NCBI GenBank assembly: GCA_035405785.1
Contig: DAONJS010000011.1
Span: 27,573-91,572 of the forward strand
DNA from: BPGX01 sp035405785
GTDB lineage: Bacteria > Bacteroidota > Bacteroidia > B-17B0 > Aurantibacillaceae
Direction of reading: 5' to 3'
Length of the DNA: 64,000 bases
The notes beneath the pieces were generated by a model. It worked only from the letters and a program-made list of their open reading frames with translations, was not told the DNA's origin and ran no database searches. Shown here piece by piece: positions 43,175 through 52,671 of the stretch (the stretch's first letter is position 1; each line of letters opens with the position of its first letter). The translations under genes and the position numbers were made by a program.

Positions 43175-44779
43175 TTGACGAATAAAGTTTACTTTAAAAT
43201 ACTATTGATTTTTGTTTCGTTCTTTTTAATTCGCTGTGCTCAAATAGTTCCACTTACTGGTGGAAAGAAAGACATCATTCCTCCAAAATTAATTTCAGTT
43301 TCTCCTGAAAATTATTCAAAAAATATATACCCCAAAAAAATTACATTTCAGTTTAATGAGAAGGTGCAATTATTAAATCCTTCTAATATCATTATTGTGC
43401 CACAACTTTCAAAGAATATAGATTACTCTGTAAAAAATAAATTGATTGAAATTATTTTACCTGATGAACTTTTATCCAACACTACTTACAAAATTATATT
43501 TAATAAAACCATTGCAGATCTTACAGAAAGAAATACCATTGATTATTTAGAATATGTATTTAGCACAGGAGATTTTATTGATAGTTTATTCATCAAAGGA
43601 AATGTCAAAGATGCTTTTACATTGAATAATGAAAAAAATATACTTATTGCTTTGTATGATGCATCAGAAAATGATTCTTGTGTTTTATCAAAAAAGCCAC
43701 TTTATTTTACTAAAACTAATACAGAAGGAAATTTTTATTTGAAAAACTTACCTGATAAATCTTTCAAAATTTTTGCAATTAGTGATAACAACATTAATTT
43801 TGTTTATGATCCCACAAAAGAAAAAATTGGCTTTCTAGAAAAGCCCATTAAACCTGTATCAGATAGCATTGTCATTTTTTTAATTGCAACAGAAAAACCA
43901 AATAAAAACGGATTAAAAAGATATTATTCTCCAAATGAATTTCTAATACATTTAATTTATTCTTTTCCTGATAAATATAAAATTCTCAATCCTCAACCCA
44001 ATGTTTTATTATTAAATGATTCAACTTATTCTGATACTTGTAAAATACTTGTTCATCATTTAGATACTGCACATTTAATTATAAAAACTTCTACACATAT
44101 TGATACTCTTAATATCCCTATAAACACAAGGAAAAACAAAACATTCCAATTAAATTTACAAAATCAATACAACCATCAACAAGCATATTTTTTGCCAGTG
44201 AAATTAACATCTGATTTTTGGATAGATACTAATTATACAAAAACTAAAATTGTTTTCTATAAAGAAAAAGATAGTTTAAATCCAATTCAAAAAAGATATT
44301 TTCAAGTATATCCACATCAAATTGTAATTTCTTATCCTCTTGAACAAAATATGACATACACTCTGAAAATACCTGTAAAATCAATACATTCCAATGATAC
44401 AACAGAAATCAAAACATTTGAAATCAAAACAAACAATTCTGAAACTTACGCACAATTAAAAGTCAATATTTTATTTCCTGACAAAAAAAATTACATAGTA
44501 GCAATTTGCACACCCGATCATAAAATTGTTGATGCAAAATACATTATCCTTCCAATAACCGCATCCAATCAACAATCCGTAGAGTTTAATAATATCGTTC
44601 CCGGAAATTATTTACTGAAATTAATTCAAGATGAAAATCAAAATTATGTATGGGATGCACCTGTTTTTCTTTCAAAACAGAAAAAAATCACTCAAGCCGA
44701 AAAAATTTTTTTATATCCTAAACCTATTAAACTTATCAATAACTGGGATGTTATTTTAGATTGGAAAGATGTAAAATAA
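43175..44779 (+). CDS. Lipoprotein with bacterial Ig-like domain (Big_5/SbsA type)
   Basis: About 534 residues from the TTG at 43175. The open frame reaches back to ATG 43022, but those 51 codons are encoded mostly by a hairpin repeat and do not look like protein. The TTG start gives TNKVYFKILLIFVSFFLIRC, a lipoprotein signal. The mature part begins AQIVPLTGGKKDIIPPKLISVSP, the usual opening of Bacteroidota Ig-like-domain lipoproteins, then FQFNEKVQL and a Big_5-type beta-sandwich to about residue 135. Further beta-rich domains follow. Likely exposed in the periplasm or at the surface; function unknown. Confidence 0.78.
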   Translation: MTNKVYFKILLIFVSFFLIRCAQIVPLTGGKKDIIPPKLISVSPENYSKNIYPKKITFQFNEKVQLLNPSNIIIVPQLSKNIDYSVKNKLIEIILPDELLSNTTYKIIFNKTIADLTERNTIDYLEYVFSTGDFIDSLFIKGNVKDAFTLNNEKNILIALYDASENDSCVLSKKPLYFTKTNTEGNFYLKNLPDKSFKIFAISDNNINFVYDPTKEKIGFLEKPIKPVSDSIVIFLIATEKPNKNGLKRYYSPNEFLIHLIYSFPDKYKILNPQPNVLLLNDSTYSDTCKILVHHLDTAHLIIKTSTHIDTLNIPINTRKNKTFQLNLQNQYNHQQAYFLPVKLTSDFWIDTNYTKTKIVFYKEKDSLNPIQKRYFQVYPHQIVISYPLEQNMTYTLKIPVKSIHSNDTTEIKTFEIKTNNSETYAQLKVNILFPDKKNYIVAICTPDHKIVDAKYIILPITASNQQSVEFNNIVPGNYLLKLIQDENQNYVWDAPVFLSKQKKITQAEKIFLYPKPIKLINNWDVILDWKDVK

Positions 44780-44987
44780 AAACTCTAATCCTCTGAAATA
44801 TCAGTAAAATCAACACTTTCAAGCAAACATAAAAATTGTAACATTAAAATCTTGAGAAAAAAACATTCACTATAAAAAATACTTATGTTGATATCCACAT
44901 TACTATGTTGAAAAAAATTTAAAGAAAAATTTTATTGTAAGAATAAAATTCTGTTACTTTGTAGCAAACCTTAAAAAACAAAAAACC

Positions 44988-45113
44988 ATGGCAAAAAAAG
45001 TTGTAAAAAAAGCTGCTAAGAAAGCTGCGAAAAAAGCTACAAAGAAAGTTGCAAAAAAAGCTACTAAAAAAGTTGCAAAAAAAGCTACTAAAAAAGCAGC
45101 TAAGAAAAAATAA
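44988..45113 (+). CDS. 41-residue Lys/Ala repeat protein, histone H1-like
   Basis: The ORF runs ATG to TAA and encodes ten successive four-residue units of the type x-A-K-K or x-T-K-K (MAKKVVKKAAKKAAKKATKK, then VAKK/ATKK repeats, ending AAKKK). More than half the residues are Lys. The pattern equals the C-terminal tails of bacterial histone H1-like proteins and eukaryotic H1, which bind DNA non-specifically, but the globular part is absent. It has its own 200-bp upstream gap and a strong terminator 22 bases after the stop, indicating a separately expressed gene. A nucleoid or RNA-binding role is inferred. Confidence 0.75.
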   Translation: MAKKVVKKAAKKAAKKATKKVAKKATKKVAKKATKKAAKKK

Positions 45114-45135
45114 CACTGAGTAAATAGCAGTGTTC

Positions 45136-45167
45136 AAAGCCCTTCCAGACGGAAGGGCTTTTTATTT
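45136..45167 (+). terminator. Strong Rho-independent terminator
   Basis: AAAGCCCTTCC (45136-45146), loop AGAC, GGAAGGGCTTT (45151-45161), then a T-rich run. It ends the Lys/Ala repeat gene. Confidence 0.9.
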
Positions 45168-45223
45168 TTAAATCATTTAATCATCAAAAAAATTCTTATA
45201 GTAAATCATCAAAAAAAATTCTG

Positions 45224-45231
45224 TAACTTTG
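45224..45231 (+). promoter_or_regulatory. -7 promoter element of mutS
   Basis: TAACTTTG, a perfect TANNTTTG match, 57 bases before the mutS ATG. Confidence 0.45.
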
Positions 45232-45288
45232 TTCAATTAAAATTTATACAGAGTTTTTTATTGAAGCTATAGCACAGAAAAATTTTCT

Positions 45289-47943
45289 ATGGAAGAAACG
45301 ATGACAAAAAAAAATATATCCAATACTTCTGCATATAAAAATTCAAAGGAGACACCTTTGATGAAACAATATAATGCTATTAAATCACAATATCCTGATG
45401 CCATTTTATTATTTCGTGTTGGAGATTTTTACGAAACTTTTGGAGAAGACGCTAAAATAACTTCTCGTGTGCTTGGTATAGTGCTTACTAAAAGATCTAA
45501 TGGCTCTGCATCGGAAGTAGATTTAGCGGGCTTCCCTTATCACGCATTAGATAATTATTTGCCTAAACTTATTAAAGCGGGTTATCGTGTTGCAATCTGT
45601 GATCAATTAGAAGATCCAAAGTTTGCCAAAACAATTGTAAAAAGAGGTATCACAGAATTAGTTACTCCCGGTCTTCATCTCAACGATAAAATTTTAGATC
45701 ATCAAAAAAATAATTTCATTGCTTCTTTATATTTTGATGACAAACAAGACAAAGGTGGAATTGCGTTTTTGGATATTTCAACTGGCGATTTCCTTGTTAC
45801 AGAAGGCAATTGGCAACATATTGAAAACACTATTCAAAATTTACAACCTGGTGAAATTTTACTCTCCAAAAATAAAAAAGATTGGTTTGAGCAACAATTA
45901 AAAGATAAATTTTATACTTATTATTTAGAGGACTGGCATTTTAATTTTCAAAATGGTTATCAGCAACTCACACACCATTTTGGAACAACTTCTCTCAAAG
46001 GATTTGGTGTAGAAGAACTTTCTTTTGCTATCACATCTTCTGCCGCATTGTTACATTATTTAAATGAAACCAAACATCAGCAAATACAACACATAACTAC
46101 TATTAAAAGAATAGACGCTTCGGATTATGTTTGGTTAGATAAATTTACAGTAAGAAATCTTGAACTCTTTCGGCCTAATCACGAAAACGGAAAAGCACTC
46201 ATTGATGTGCTGGATTCTACACAAAATCCAATGGGAGCCAGAATGCTTCGTCAATGGCTTGCAATGCCTCTTAAAAATATTAACACCATCAATGAAAGAT
46301 TAGAAATAGTAGAATACTTTTTCAAAAATAACTTTCTTCTTGAAAAAATCAGAACACATATCAAACACATTGGCGATGTTGAAAGATTAATGGCTCGTTG
46401 TGTAGCAAGAAGAACTTCTCCAAGAGAAATCAATGTATTAAAAAACGCTATTCATTATATTCAGCAAATTCAACAATTACTGGTTACTACTCAATTTACT
46501 CCATTATTGAAGTTAGCAGAACAAATTAATTCCTGTGAATTATTAAAAGAAAAAATCTCTACTTATCTGGAAGAAGACGCTCCTTCTCAAATTGGCAAAG
46601 GCAAAACCATTAAAGATGGCGTAAATTCTGAATTAGATGAACTCCGAAAAATTGCTTATTCTGGAAAAGATTATCTCATACAAATTCAACAACGAGAAAT
46701 ACAACGCACCAATATCCCTTCTTTAAAAATAGCATACAACAATGTGTTTGGTTACTATTTAGAAGTTACTAATGCCCATAAAAACAAAGTTCCATCTGAC
46801 TGGATAAGAAAACAAACACTTACAAATGCCGAAAGATACATTACTCCAGAATTAAAAGAATATGAAGAAAAAATTCTCAATGCAGAAGAAAAAATTCTTG
46901 CATTAGAAAATAAATTGTTTGATGAATTATTAGAAACCATCCATCAATACACAGCACCTATATTAAATAATGCTCGCATCATTGCATCTTTAGATGTGTT
47001 GTCATCGTTTGCTATCAATGCTTTACAAAATAATTATACTCGTCCTGTTGTCAATGAATCTTTTGATTTAATTATTAAAGAAGGTCGTCATCCTGTGATA
47101 GAAAAACAATTGCCAACTAATGAATCTTATATTTCAAATAGTGTTCATTTATCTCCATCTGATTGTCAAATTATGATGATAACAGGGCCAAATATGTCTG
47201 GAAAATCAGCACTATTAAGACAAACAGCCCTTATTGCTTTGATGGCTCAAATTGGAAGTTTTGTTCCTGCCGAAAGTGCAAGCATAGGTATATTAGATAA
47301 AATTTTTACTCGTGTTGGAGCAACCGATAATATCTCTTCTGGTGAATCTACTTTTATGGTAGAAATGAATGAAACTGCAAATATTTTGAACAACATTTCA
47401 GAAAGAAGTTTGGTATTACTTGATGAAATAGGCAGAGGCACGGCTACTTACGATGGTATTTCAATTGCTTGGGCTATTGCAGAATATCTTCACGAACATC
47501 CATATCGTCCAAAAACACTTTTTGCTACACATTATCACGAACTCAATGATATGGCAGAAAGATTTTCTCGTATCAAAAATTACAATGTGTCCGTTAAAGA
47601 GATAGACGGTAAAATTGTATTCTTGCGAAAATTAAAAGAAGGCGGAAGCGAACATAGTTTTGGAATACATGTAGCAAAAATGGCAGGTATGCCTCAAACT
47701 GTTATCAATAGAGCCGAAGAAGTATTGAAAATTTTAGAACAACAACATCAAATGAATCAAAATCATTCAAACAACATTCCAGCTCCTTCAAAACCCATTC
47801 AATTAAGTTTATTTCATTTAGAAGATGAAAGATTGAATAAAATTCAGGAAATTTTCAACGCTTTAAATCTCAATACCATCACACCATTAGAAGCACTTAT
47901 CAAATTATCAGAAATTCAAAAAATAATTCAATCATCTAAATAA
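45289..47943 (+). CDS. mutS: DNA mismatch repair protein MutS
   Basis: 884 residues; a second ATG at 45301 could be the start. The mismatch-reading motif is GDFYETFG (Phe-x-Glu) near residue 47. The connector, lever and clamp domains follow, then the ATPase with Walker A GPNMSGKS at 633-640, ESTFMVEMNE, and Walker B LLDEIGRGTATYDGIS, and the C-terminal helix-turn-helix (HSFGIHVAKMAGMP). It recognises mismatches and starts repair with MutL. The complete domain set indicates a functional protein. The next gene starts 1 base after the stop. Confidence 0.98.
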   Translation: MEETMTKKNISNTSAYKNSKETPLMKQYNAIKSQYPDAILLFRVGDFYETFGEDAKITSRVLGIVLTKRSNGSASEVDLAGFPYHALDNYLPKLIKAGYRVAICDQLEDPKFAKTIVKRGITELVTPGLHLNDKILDHQKNNFIASLYFDDKQDKGGIAFLDISTGDFLVTEGNWQHIENTIQNLQPGEILLSKNKKDWFEQQLKDKFYTYYLEDWHFNFQNGYQQLTHHFGTTSLKGFGVEELSFAITSSAALLHYLNETKHQQIQHITTIKRIDASDYVWLDKFTVRNLELFRPNHENGKALIDVLDSTQNPMGARMLRQWLAMPLKNINTINERLEIVEYFFKNNFLLEKIRTHIKHIGDVERLMARCVARRTSPREINVLKNAIHYIQQIQQLLVTTQFTPLLKLAEQINSCELLKEKISTYLEEDAPSQIGKGKTIKDGVNSELDELRKIAYSGKDYLIQIQQREIQRTNIPSLKIAYNNVFGYYLEVTNAHKNKVPSDWIRKQTLTNAERYITPELKEYEEKILNAEEKILALENKLFDELLETIHQYTAPILNNARIIASLDVLSSFAINALQNNYTRPVVNESFDLIIKEGRHPVIEKQLPTNESYISNSVHLSPSDCQIMMITGPNMSGKSALLRQTALIALMAQIGSFVPAESASIGILDKIFTRVGATDNISSGESTFMVEMNETANILNNISERSLVLLDEIGRGTATYDGISIAWAIAEYLHEHPYRPKTLFATHYHELNDMAERFSRIKNYNVSVKEIDGKIVFLRKLKEGGSEHSFGIHVAKMAGMPQTVINRAEEVLKILEQQHQMNQNHSNNIPAPSKPIQLSLFHLEDERLNKIQEIFNALNLNTITPLEALIKLSEIQKIIQSSK

Positions 47944-47944
47944 T

Positions 47945-48592
47945 ATGAACATCAAGGAAAGTATAAAAAATTACATTCAAAAAATACCTGCATTTTTATC
48001 TGGTATGCTTGTAGGTATTATCATTACAGGGTCTTTCTTTTTATTGAAAATAAATGATTATCAAATTCAATTAAAAGAAACATTGTATCCAAAAATTACA
48101 GTCATTGAAAAAGAAACAAACGCAAAAGAATCAGTAAAAAACAATAAAACTAAAAAATATACAAACAAAAACAACTCATCAAATACATCTCAAAGCATTC
48201 AAGACACTTCACAAAATTTAAATCAGGAAAAAGAAATCATTCCTGTTATAGAAGAAAAAATTATCTCTAAAAAAGAAGTCAAAATAATACATTTAAATAA
48301 TAATGATACAGATACTACATTAACTAAAATTGCTGAAATACCACAAATCATAAAAGACAACACCATTCAAATCATTTTCAAAAAAACACCATTCAATAAC
48401 AAGGGCTATTACTTTGAAGACAACGCACTTGTATTATATGGTTTAGAAGATATCCCATATATCAATATTTACGAATACAACAATACATTGTATATTAAAT
48501 ACGATAAACGAGTTTTTCAGTTGTCTTACACAAATTCCTTTCAGCCACTTATCAAAGTTGAAGACGAACATCTTATAGCCAAAATGAATTAA
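47945..48592 (+). CDS. Single-pass membrane protein of unknown function
   Basis: 215 residues. A short cytoplasmic start, one membrane helix (FLSGMLVGIIITGSFFLLKI, about 18-37), a Lys/Asn/Ser-rich low-complexity linker (about 55-100), and a C-terminal beta-rich periplasmic domain (IPQIIKDNTIQIIFKKTPF ... GYYFEDNALVLYGLED). It lies between mutS and dapF with gaps of 1 and 0 bases, so it is probably in one transcript with them. I do not recognise a family. Confidence 0.7.
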   Translation: MNIKESIKNYIQKIPAFLSGMLVGIIITGSFFLLKINDYQIQLKETLYPKITVIEKETNAKESVKNNKTKKYTNKNNSSNTSQSIQDTSQNLNQEKEIIPVIEEKIISKKEVKIIHLNNNDTDTTLTKIAEIPQIIKDNTIQIIFKKTPFNNKGYYFEDNALVLYGLEDIPYINIYEYNNTLYIKYDKRVFQLSYTNSFQPLIKVEDEHLIAKMN

Positions 48593-49378
48593 ATGATCAT
48601 TAACTTTTACAAATATCAGGGTGCAGGCAATGATTTCATTTTAATTGATAATTGTGCAAAACAAATACAACTTTCCACATCACAAATAGAAAAATTGTGT
48701 GACAGACATTTTGGAATAGGGGCAGATGGCTTGATATTAATAGAAAACTCTACTTACGATTTTAAAATGATTTATTACAACTCTGATGGCAAAGAAAGTT
48801 CAATGTGTGGCAATGGCGGAAGATGCGCTGTATCTTTTGCATATAAATTAGGAATGATTAAAGAAGAATGCACTTTTGAAGCCATTGATGGATTACACTT
48901 TGCACAAGTCATTAAGCCCAACTATATTCGTTTGCAAATGCAAAATGTATCAGAAATTAAAACTTACGAAGAGGGTTATGTTTTAAACACCGGATCACCG
49001 CATTTTGTCAAAGCCGTTAAAGAAGTGAATACCATTAATGTATATGAAGAAGGCCGCAAAATCAGATATAATAAAGATTTCAAAACACAAGGCATCAATG
49101 TCAATTTTTTACAAATAAAAGATAAAGATAATATCATTGTGAGAACTTATGAACGAGGAGTTGAAAATGAAACACTTGCTTGTGGCACAGGTGTAACGGC
49201 TTGTGCTTTGGTTACAGCAAATATATTTCAATTACAAAAAGATAGTATCAATGTGCAAACACTTGGAGGATTATTAAAAGTTGAATTTGAAAAAACAACA
49301 AATGGTTTTCAAAATATCTTTTTATCAGGCAATGCCGATTTTGTTTTCAAAGGTGAAATAGAGTTAGATAATTTTTAG
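48593..49378 (+). CDS. dapF: Diaminopimelate epimerase
   Basis: 261 residues. N-terminal YKYQGAGNDFILID-like start (FYKYQGAGNDFILID), first catalytic Cys in SMCGNGGRCA and second in ETLACGTGVTA, the pair that isomerises LL- to meso-diaminopimelate. This feeds lysine and peptidoglycan synthesis. The start codon directly follows the TAA of the previous gene. Length is normal. Confidence 0.97.
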   Translation: MIINFYKYQGAGNDFILIDNCAKQIQLSTSQIEKLCDRHFGIGADGLILIENSTYDFKMIYYNSDGKESSMCGNGGRCAVSFAYKLGMIKEECTFEAIDGLHFAQVIKPNYIRLQMQNVSEIKTYEEGYVLNTGSPHFVKAVKEVNTINVYEEGRKIRYNKDFKTQGINVNFLQIKDKDNIIVRTYERGVENETLACGTGVTACALVTANIFQLQKDSINVQTLGGLLKVEFEKTTNGFQNIFLSGNADFVFKGEIELDNF

Positions 49379-49381
49379 TAG

Positions 49382-49590
49382 GGGTGTATCGCTATACACC
49401 CTGACATTTTTAGTTTTTATTAAATAATAATAGTAATATATCAAAAAAATCCCGAAGGGATGACAGGATTGTAGGAATGACATTTATTTCGTTTTTTGAA
49501 AAGTAGGGGCGTATCGCTATACACCCTTAAAGAAAGGACAATTTACAAATTGCCTTTTTAAAAAATCCCTACGGGATGAAATGATTGTGG
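49382..49590. repeat. Cluster of short palindromic (REP-like) repeats
   Basis: The 299-bp gap 49379-49677 holds two copies of a hairpin GGGTGTAT-CGCT-ATACACCC (49382-49401; imperfect copy 49507-49526). It also holds two ATCCC..GGGAT palindromes followed by GATGA and a GATTGT word (49449-49472 and 49565-49590), and a GGACAATTTACAAATTGCC palindrome near 49538-49556 that resembles the one at 27609. No gene is seen in it. Confidence 0.7.
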
Positions 49591-49623
49591 AATTTTTTAG
49601 AATTTAAATAGCAATATTTTTTA

Positions 49624-49655
49624 TTTGCAAATACCTAATATATTCTGTAAGTTTG
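49624..49655 (+). promoter_or_regulatory. Promoter of the E1 dehydrogenase gene
   Basis: TTTG (49624-49627), a 20-bp spacer and TAAGTTTG (49648-49655), 22 bases before the ATG. Confidence 0.65.
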
Positions 49656-49677
49656 TAAGGGACAAAAATTTATCACG

Positions 49678-52098
49678 ATGTCTGTTACTCATCAACAAAA
49701 AGAAAACATTAGTTTTGAAGAATTAAAAAAAATTGTTTTAGACGATTACAGAATAGCCAATGAAAGCCGACAAACAAGTTTGTTGGGTAGAAAAGAAGTG
49801 CTTACTGGTAAAGCAAAATTTGGTATATTCGGAGATGGTAAAGAAATTCCGCAATTAGCAATGGCAAAGGTTTTCAAGCCAGGAGATTTTAGAAGCGGTT
49901 ATTACAGAGATCAAACATTTATGTTTGCCATTGGTGCTCTTACTATTGAACAATGGTTTGCAGGACTTTATGCACATACAGATTTAAACTTTGAACCTAC
50001 AAGCGGTGGGCGTCAGATGGGCGGACATTATGCTACTCATTTATTAAATGAAGACGGTTCATGGAAAAATTTAGTTGAATTAAAAAATTCATCAGCAGAT
50101 ATTTCGCCAACAGGAAGCCAAATGCCAAGATTATTAGGTCTTGCGTATGCATCTTATTTTTATAGAAATAATCCTGCACTTCAACAAGGTGAATTTTTGA
50201 AATTTTCTAATAAAGGAAATGAAATTGCATTTGGAACTATTGGAGATGCAAGCACCTCAGAAGGTTTATTTTGGGAAACATTAAATGCCGCAGGCGTTTT
50301 GCAAGTCCCAATGATTGTTTCTGTGTGGGATGATGGACATGGCATTTCTGTTCCAAAAAAATATCAAACTATTAAAGAATCTATTTCCGAAGCATTGAAA
50401 GGATTTCAAAGAACTAAAAATGCACCAGGTTTTGAAATTTTGTATACAAAAGGATGGGATTATGTTCATCTAATTGAAACTTATGAAAAAGCAGAATACA
50501 TTGCCCGCAATGAACATGTGCCTGTTCTTATTCATGTAGATGAGGTTACACAACCACAAGGTCATAGCACTTCCGGATCTCACGAAAGATATAAATCAAA
50601 AGAACGATTACAATGGGAGGCCGATTTTGATGGAATCAAAAAAATGAGAGAATGGATTTTAGCCAACAGTTTTGCAACTGAAAGTGAATTGAATGATATT
50701 GAAGAACAAGCCAAACAAAAAGTTTTAGAAGCCAAAAATAAAGCATGGAATGATTACTTGACACCTATTTTAGAAGAAAGAAAATTAGTATGTGATTGGT
50801 TAGACGAACTTACAGAAACCAGTGCTTACAAAGAACAAATTCAACAATTAAAAAAAGAATTATTATCCATCAAAGAACCTATCAGAAAAGATATTCATCA
50901 AACTGTAAAAAAAGTTTTGAGATTAAGTAAATACGAAGAATCTCCTGCTCGTCAAAAATTATCAGTTTGGATAAAGGAAAAAACTGAAGAAGCAAAGAAA
51001 ATTTATGGTTCTGATTTATATTCAGAAACACAATGGAGTGCATTGAAGGTTACACCTGCATCTGTTGAATATTCTGATGAATCACCTCTTGTTGATGCTC
51101 GTTTGGTTTTAAGGGATAATTTTGATGCTATTTTAGCAAAGTATCCAGAAGTAGTTATATTTGGTGAAGATAGTGGTAAAATAGGAGATGTAAATCAGGG
51201 ATTAGAAAAGTTACAAGCCAAGTATGGAGAAATAAGAGTTTTTGATACAGGTATCAGAGAAGCCACAATAGTGGGACAAGCCATTGGCCTTGCAATGCGT
51301 GGATTAAGACCTATTGCAGAAATTCAATATCTGGATTATTTACTGTATGCTTTACAAATAATGAGTGATGATTTAGCTACCGTTCGCTGGCGTTCAAAAG
51401 GCACTCAAAAAGCACCAGTGATTATCAGAACAAGAGGACATCGTTTAGAAGGTGTATGGCATAGCGGATCTCCGATGGGAACTATTATCAATGCCTGCAG
51501 AGGTATTTATGTTTGCGTTCCTCGCAATGCTACACAGGCCGCAGGATTTTACAATACTCTTCTTTTATCAGATGATACTGCTTTGATTATTGAACCATTG
51601 AATGGTTATAGATTAAAAGAAAAATTACCTTCAAATATCGGAGAATTTAGAGTGCCATTAGGTGTTCCAGAAGTTTTAATAGAAGGAAGTGATGTTACAC
51701 TCGTAACTTATGGATCTTGTGTTAGAATTGCTCAGGAAGCGGTTAACTGGCTTAAAGAACATGATATTTCAGTAGAACTTATAGATGTGCAAACTCTTAT
51801 ACCATTTGACATTCATCATTCAATTGTTGAATCATTAAAAAAGACCAATCGCTTGGTTGTATTAGATGAAGATGTTCCTGGTGGAGCGAGCGCATATATT
51901 TTACAAAAAATCCTTGAAGAACAAAATGGGTATTTGTATTTAGATTCAAAACCATTAACCATTACTTCAAAAGAGCACAGACCAGCGTATGCAAGCGATG
52001 GAGATTATTTTTCAAAACCAAGTGCTGATGATGTTTTTGATGTTATTTACAATTTAATGTATGAAAGCAATCCTCTTAAATATCCAAAAATAAATTAA
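49678..52098 (+). CDS. Fused alpha-beta E1 component of a 2-oxoacid dehydrogenase
   Basis: 806 residues joining two normally separate subunits. The alpha part (about 1-430) has FRSGYYRDQTFMFAIGA, GRQMGGHYATH and the thiamine diphosphate site FGTIGDASTSEG ... VSVWDDGHGIS. The beta part (about 470-800) has VVIFGEDSGKIGDVNQGLEKLQAKYG-like, RVFDTGIREATIVGQAIG and EIQYLDYLLYALQ. The pattern is closest to branched-chain 2-oxoacid (2-oxoisovalerate) dehydrogenase E1, which decarboxylates the oxoacid and acylates E2 lipoyl groups. No E2 or E3 gene is adjacent, so the substrate is inferred. Such fusions are common in Bacteroidota. Confidence 0.9.
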   Translation: MSVTHQQKENISFEELKKIVLDDYRIANESRQTSLLGRKEVLTGKAKFGIFGDGKEIPQLAMAKVFKPGDFRSGYYRDQTFMFAIGALTIEQWFAGLYAHTDLNFEPTSGGRQMGGHYATHLLNEDGSWKNLVELKNSSADISPTGSQMPRLLGLAYASYFYRNNPALQQGEFLKFSNKGNEIAFGTIGDASTSEGLFWETLNAAGVLQVPMIVSVWDDGHGISVPKKYQTIKESISEALKGFQRTKNAPGFEILYTKGWDYVHLIETYEKAEYIARNEHVPVLIHVDEVTQPQGHSTSGSHERYKSKERLQWEADFDGIKKMREWILANSFATESELNDIEEQAKQKVLEAKNKAWNDYLTPILEERKLVCDWLDELTETSAYKEQIQQLKKELLSIKEPIRKDIHQTVKKVLRLSKYEESPARQKLSVWIKEKTEEAKKIYGSDLYSETQWSALKVTPASVEYSDESPLVDARLVLRDNFDAILAKYPEVVIFGEDSGKIGDVNQGLEKLQAKYGEIRVFDTGIREATIVGQAIGLAMRGLRPIAEIQYLDYLLYALQIMSDDLATVRWRSKGTQKAPVIIRTRGHRLEGVWHSGSPMGTIINACRGIYVCVPRNATQAAGFYNTLLLSDDTALIIEPLNGYRLKEKLPSNIGEFRVPLGVPEVLIEGSDVTLVTYGSCVRIAQEAVNWLKEHDISVELIDVQTLIPFDIHHSIVESLKKTNRLVVLDEDVPGGASAYILQKILEEQNGYLYLDSKPLTITSKEHRPAYASDGDYFSKPSADDVFDVIYNLMYESNPLKYPKIN

Positions 52099-52108
52099 AA
52101 GAAAATAT

Positions 52109-52648
52109 ATGAAAACAATGTGGTTTTTTATTTCAATGATTGTATCACCTTTTATTTATTTTGCACAACAAAGCATTACAAATAATGATGGATTTACTGT
52201 TACAGAAATTATTATTAAAGATTCTGTTCCATCAAAAGAATTATTAGGAAGAGCCACAGAATGGGCACAAAAGAAACATCCAAAATACGAAAAAATAAAT
52301 GCAGTAGGCGGTAGCACAAGAGTGGAAACAGATGTAGAATTTAAAATTAAACCAAAAGAATTAAATCCTCAATTTGATTTTACGGGTAAAATTGTAATGC
52401 ATGTAAAAATTGAAGTGAAAGATGGTAAATATAAATATACCATCAATAAAGTGAGACATATTGCAGACAATGGAAAAAATTCTGGAGGAGATATTACCAA
52501 AGATATTGCAGAATGCGGAAGTATGTTTTTACCTGAAATGACATGGAAAAAAATAAAAGGTGAAGCCATAAAAGATGCTAACATAGTGGCAGAAGATATA
52601 AAAGACGCCATGTCCATGCCAGTTAAAACAAATTCAGAAGATTGGTAA
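52109..52648 (+). CDS. Secreted DUF4468-type protein
   Basis: 179 residues with a signal peptide ending IYFAQQ. The body (GFTVTEIIIKDSVPSKELLGRATEWAQKK ... FTGKIVMHVKIEVKDGKYKYTINKVRH) fits the DUF4468 pattern, a TBP-like alpha/beta fold common in Bacteroidota. Predicted periplasmic or outer-membrane associated; function unknown. It starts 10 bases after the E1 gene. Confidence 0.75.
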   Translation: MKTMWFFISMIVSPFIYFAQQSITNNDGFTVTEIIIKDSVPSKELLGRATEWAQKKHPKYEKINAVGGSTRVETDVEFKIKPKELNPQFDFTGKIVMHVKIEVKDGKYKYTINKVRHIADNGKNSGGDITKDIAECGSMFLPEMTWKKIKGEAIKDANIVAEDIKDAMSMPVKTNSEDW

Positions 52649-52671
52649 AAACACAGAATATCAAGTTATTT

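Noticed and set aside
44880..44960. GATATCCACATT near 44893 as another DnaA box
   Set aside because: It departs from TTATCCACA at the second base and lies outside the divergent gap; not counted as an exact box.
44919..45137. 72-residue Phe/Cys/Ser-rich frame on the minus strand
   Set aside because: It is the exact antisense of the Lys/Ala repeat gene; its composition is simply the complement of AAA/AAG/GCT codons, and the plus strand has the start context and terminator.
45289..47943. mutS region considered as part of a defence system because of the odd small gene before it
   Set aside because: MutS is full length with all canonical motifs and sits with dapF; nothing links it to defence.
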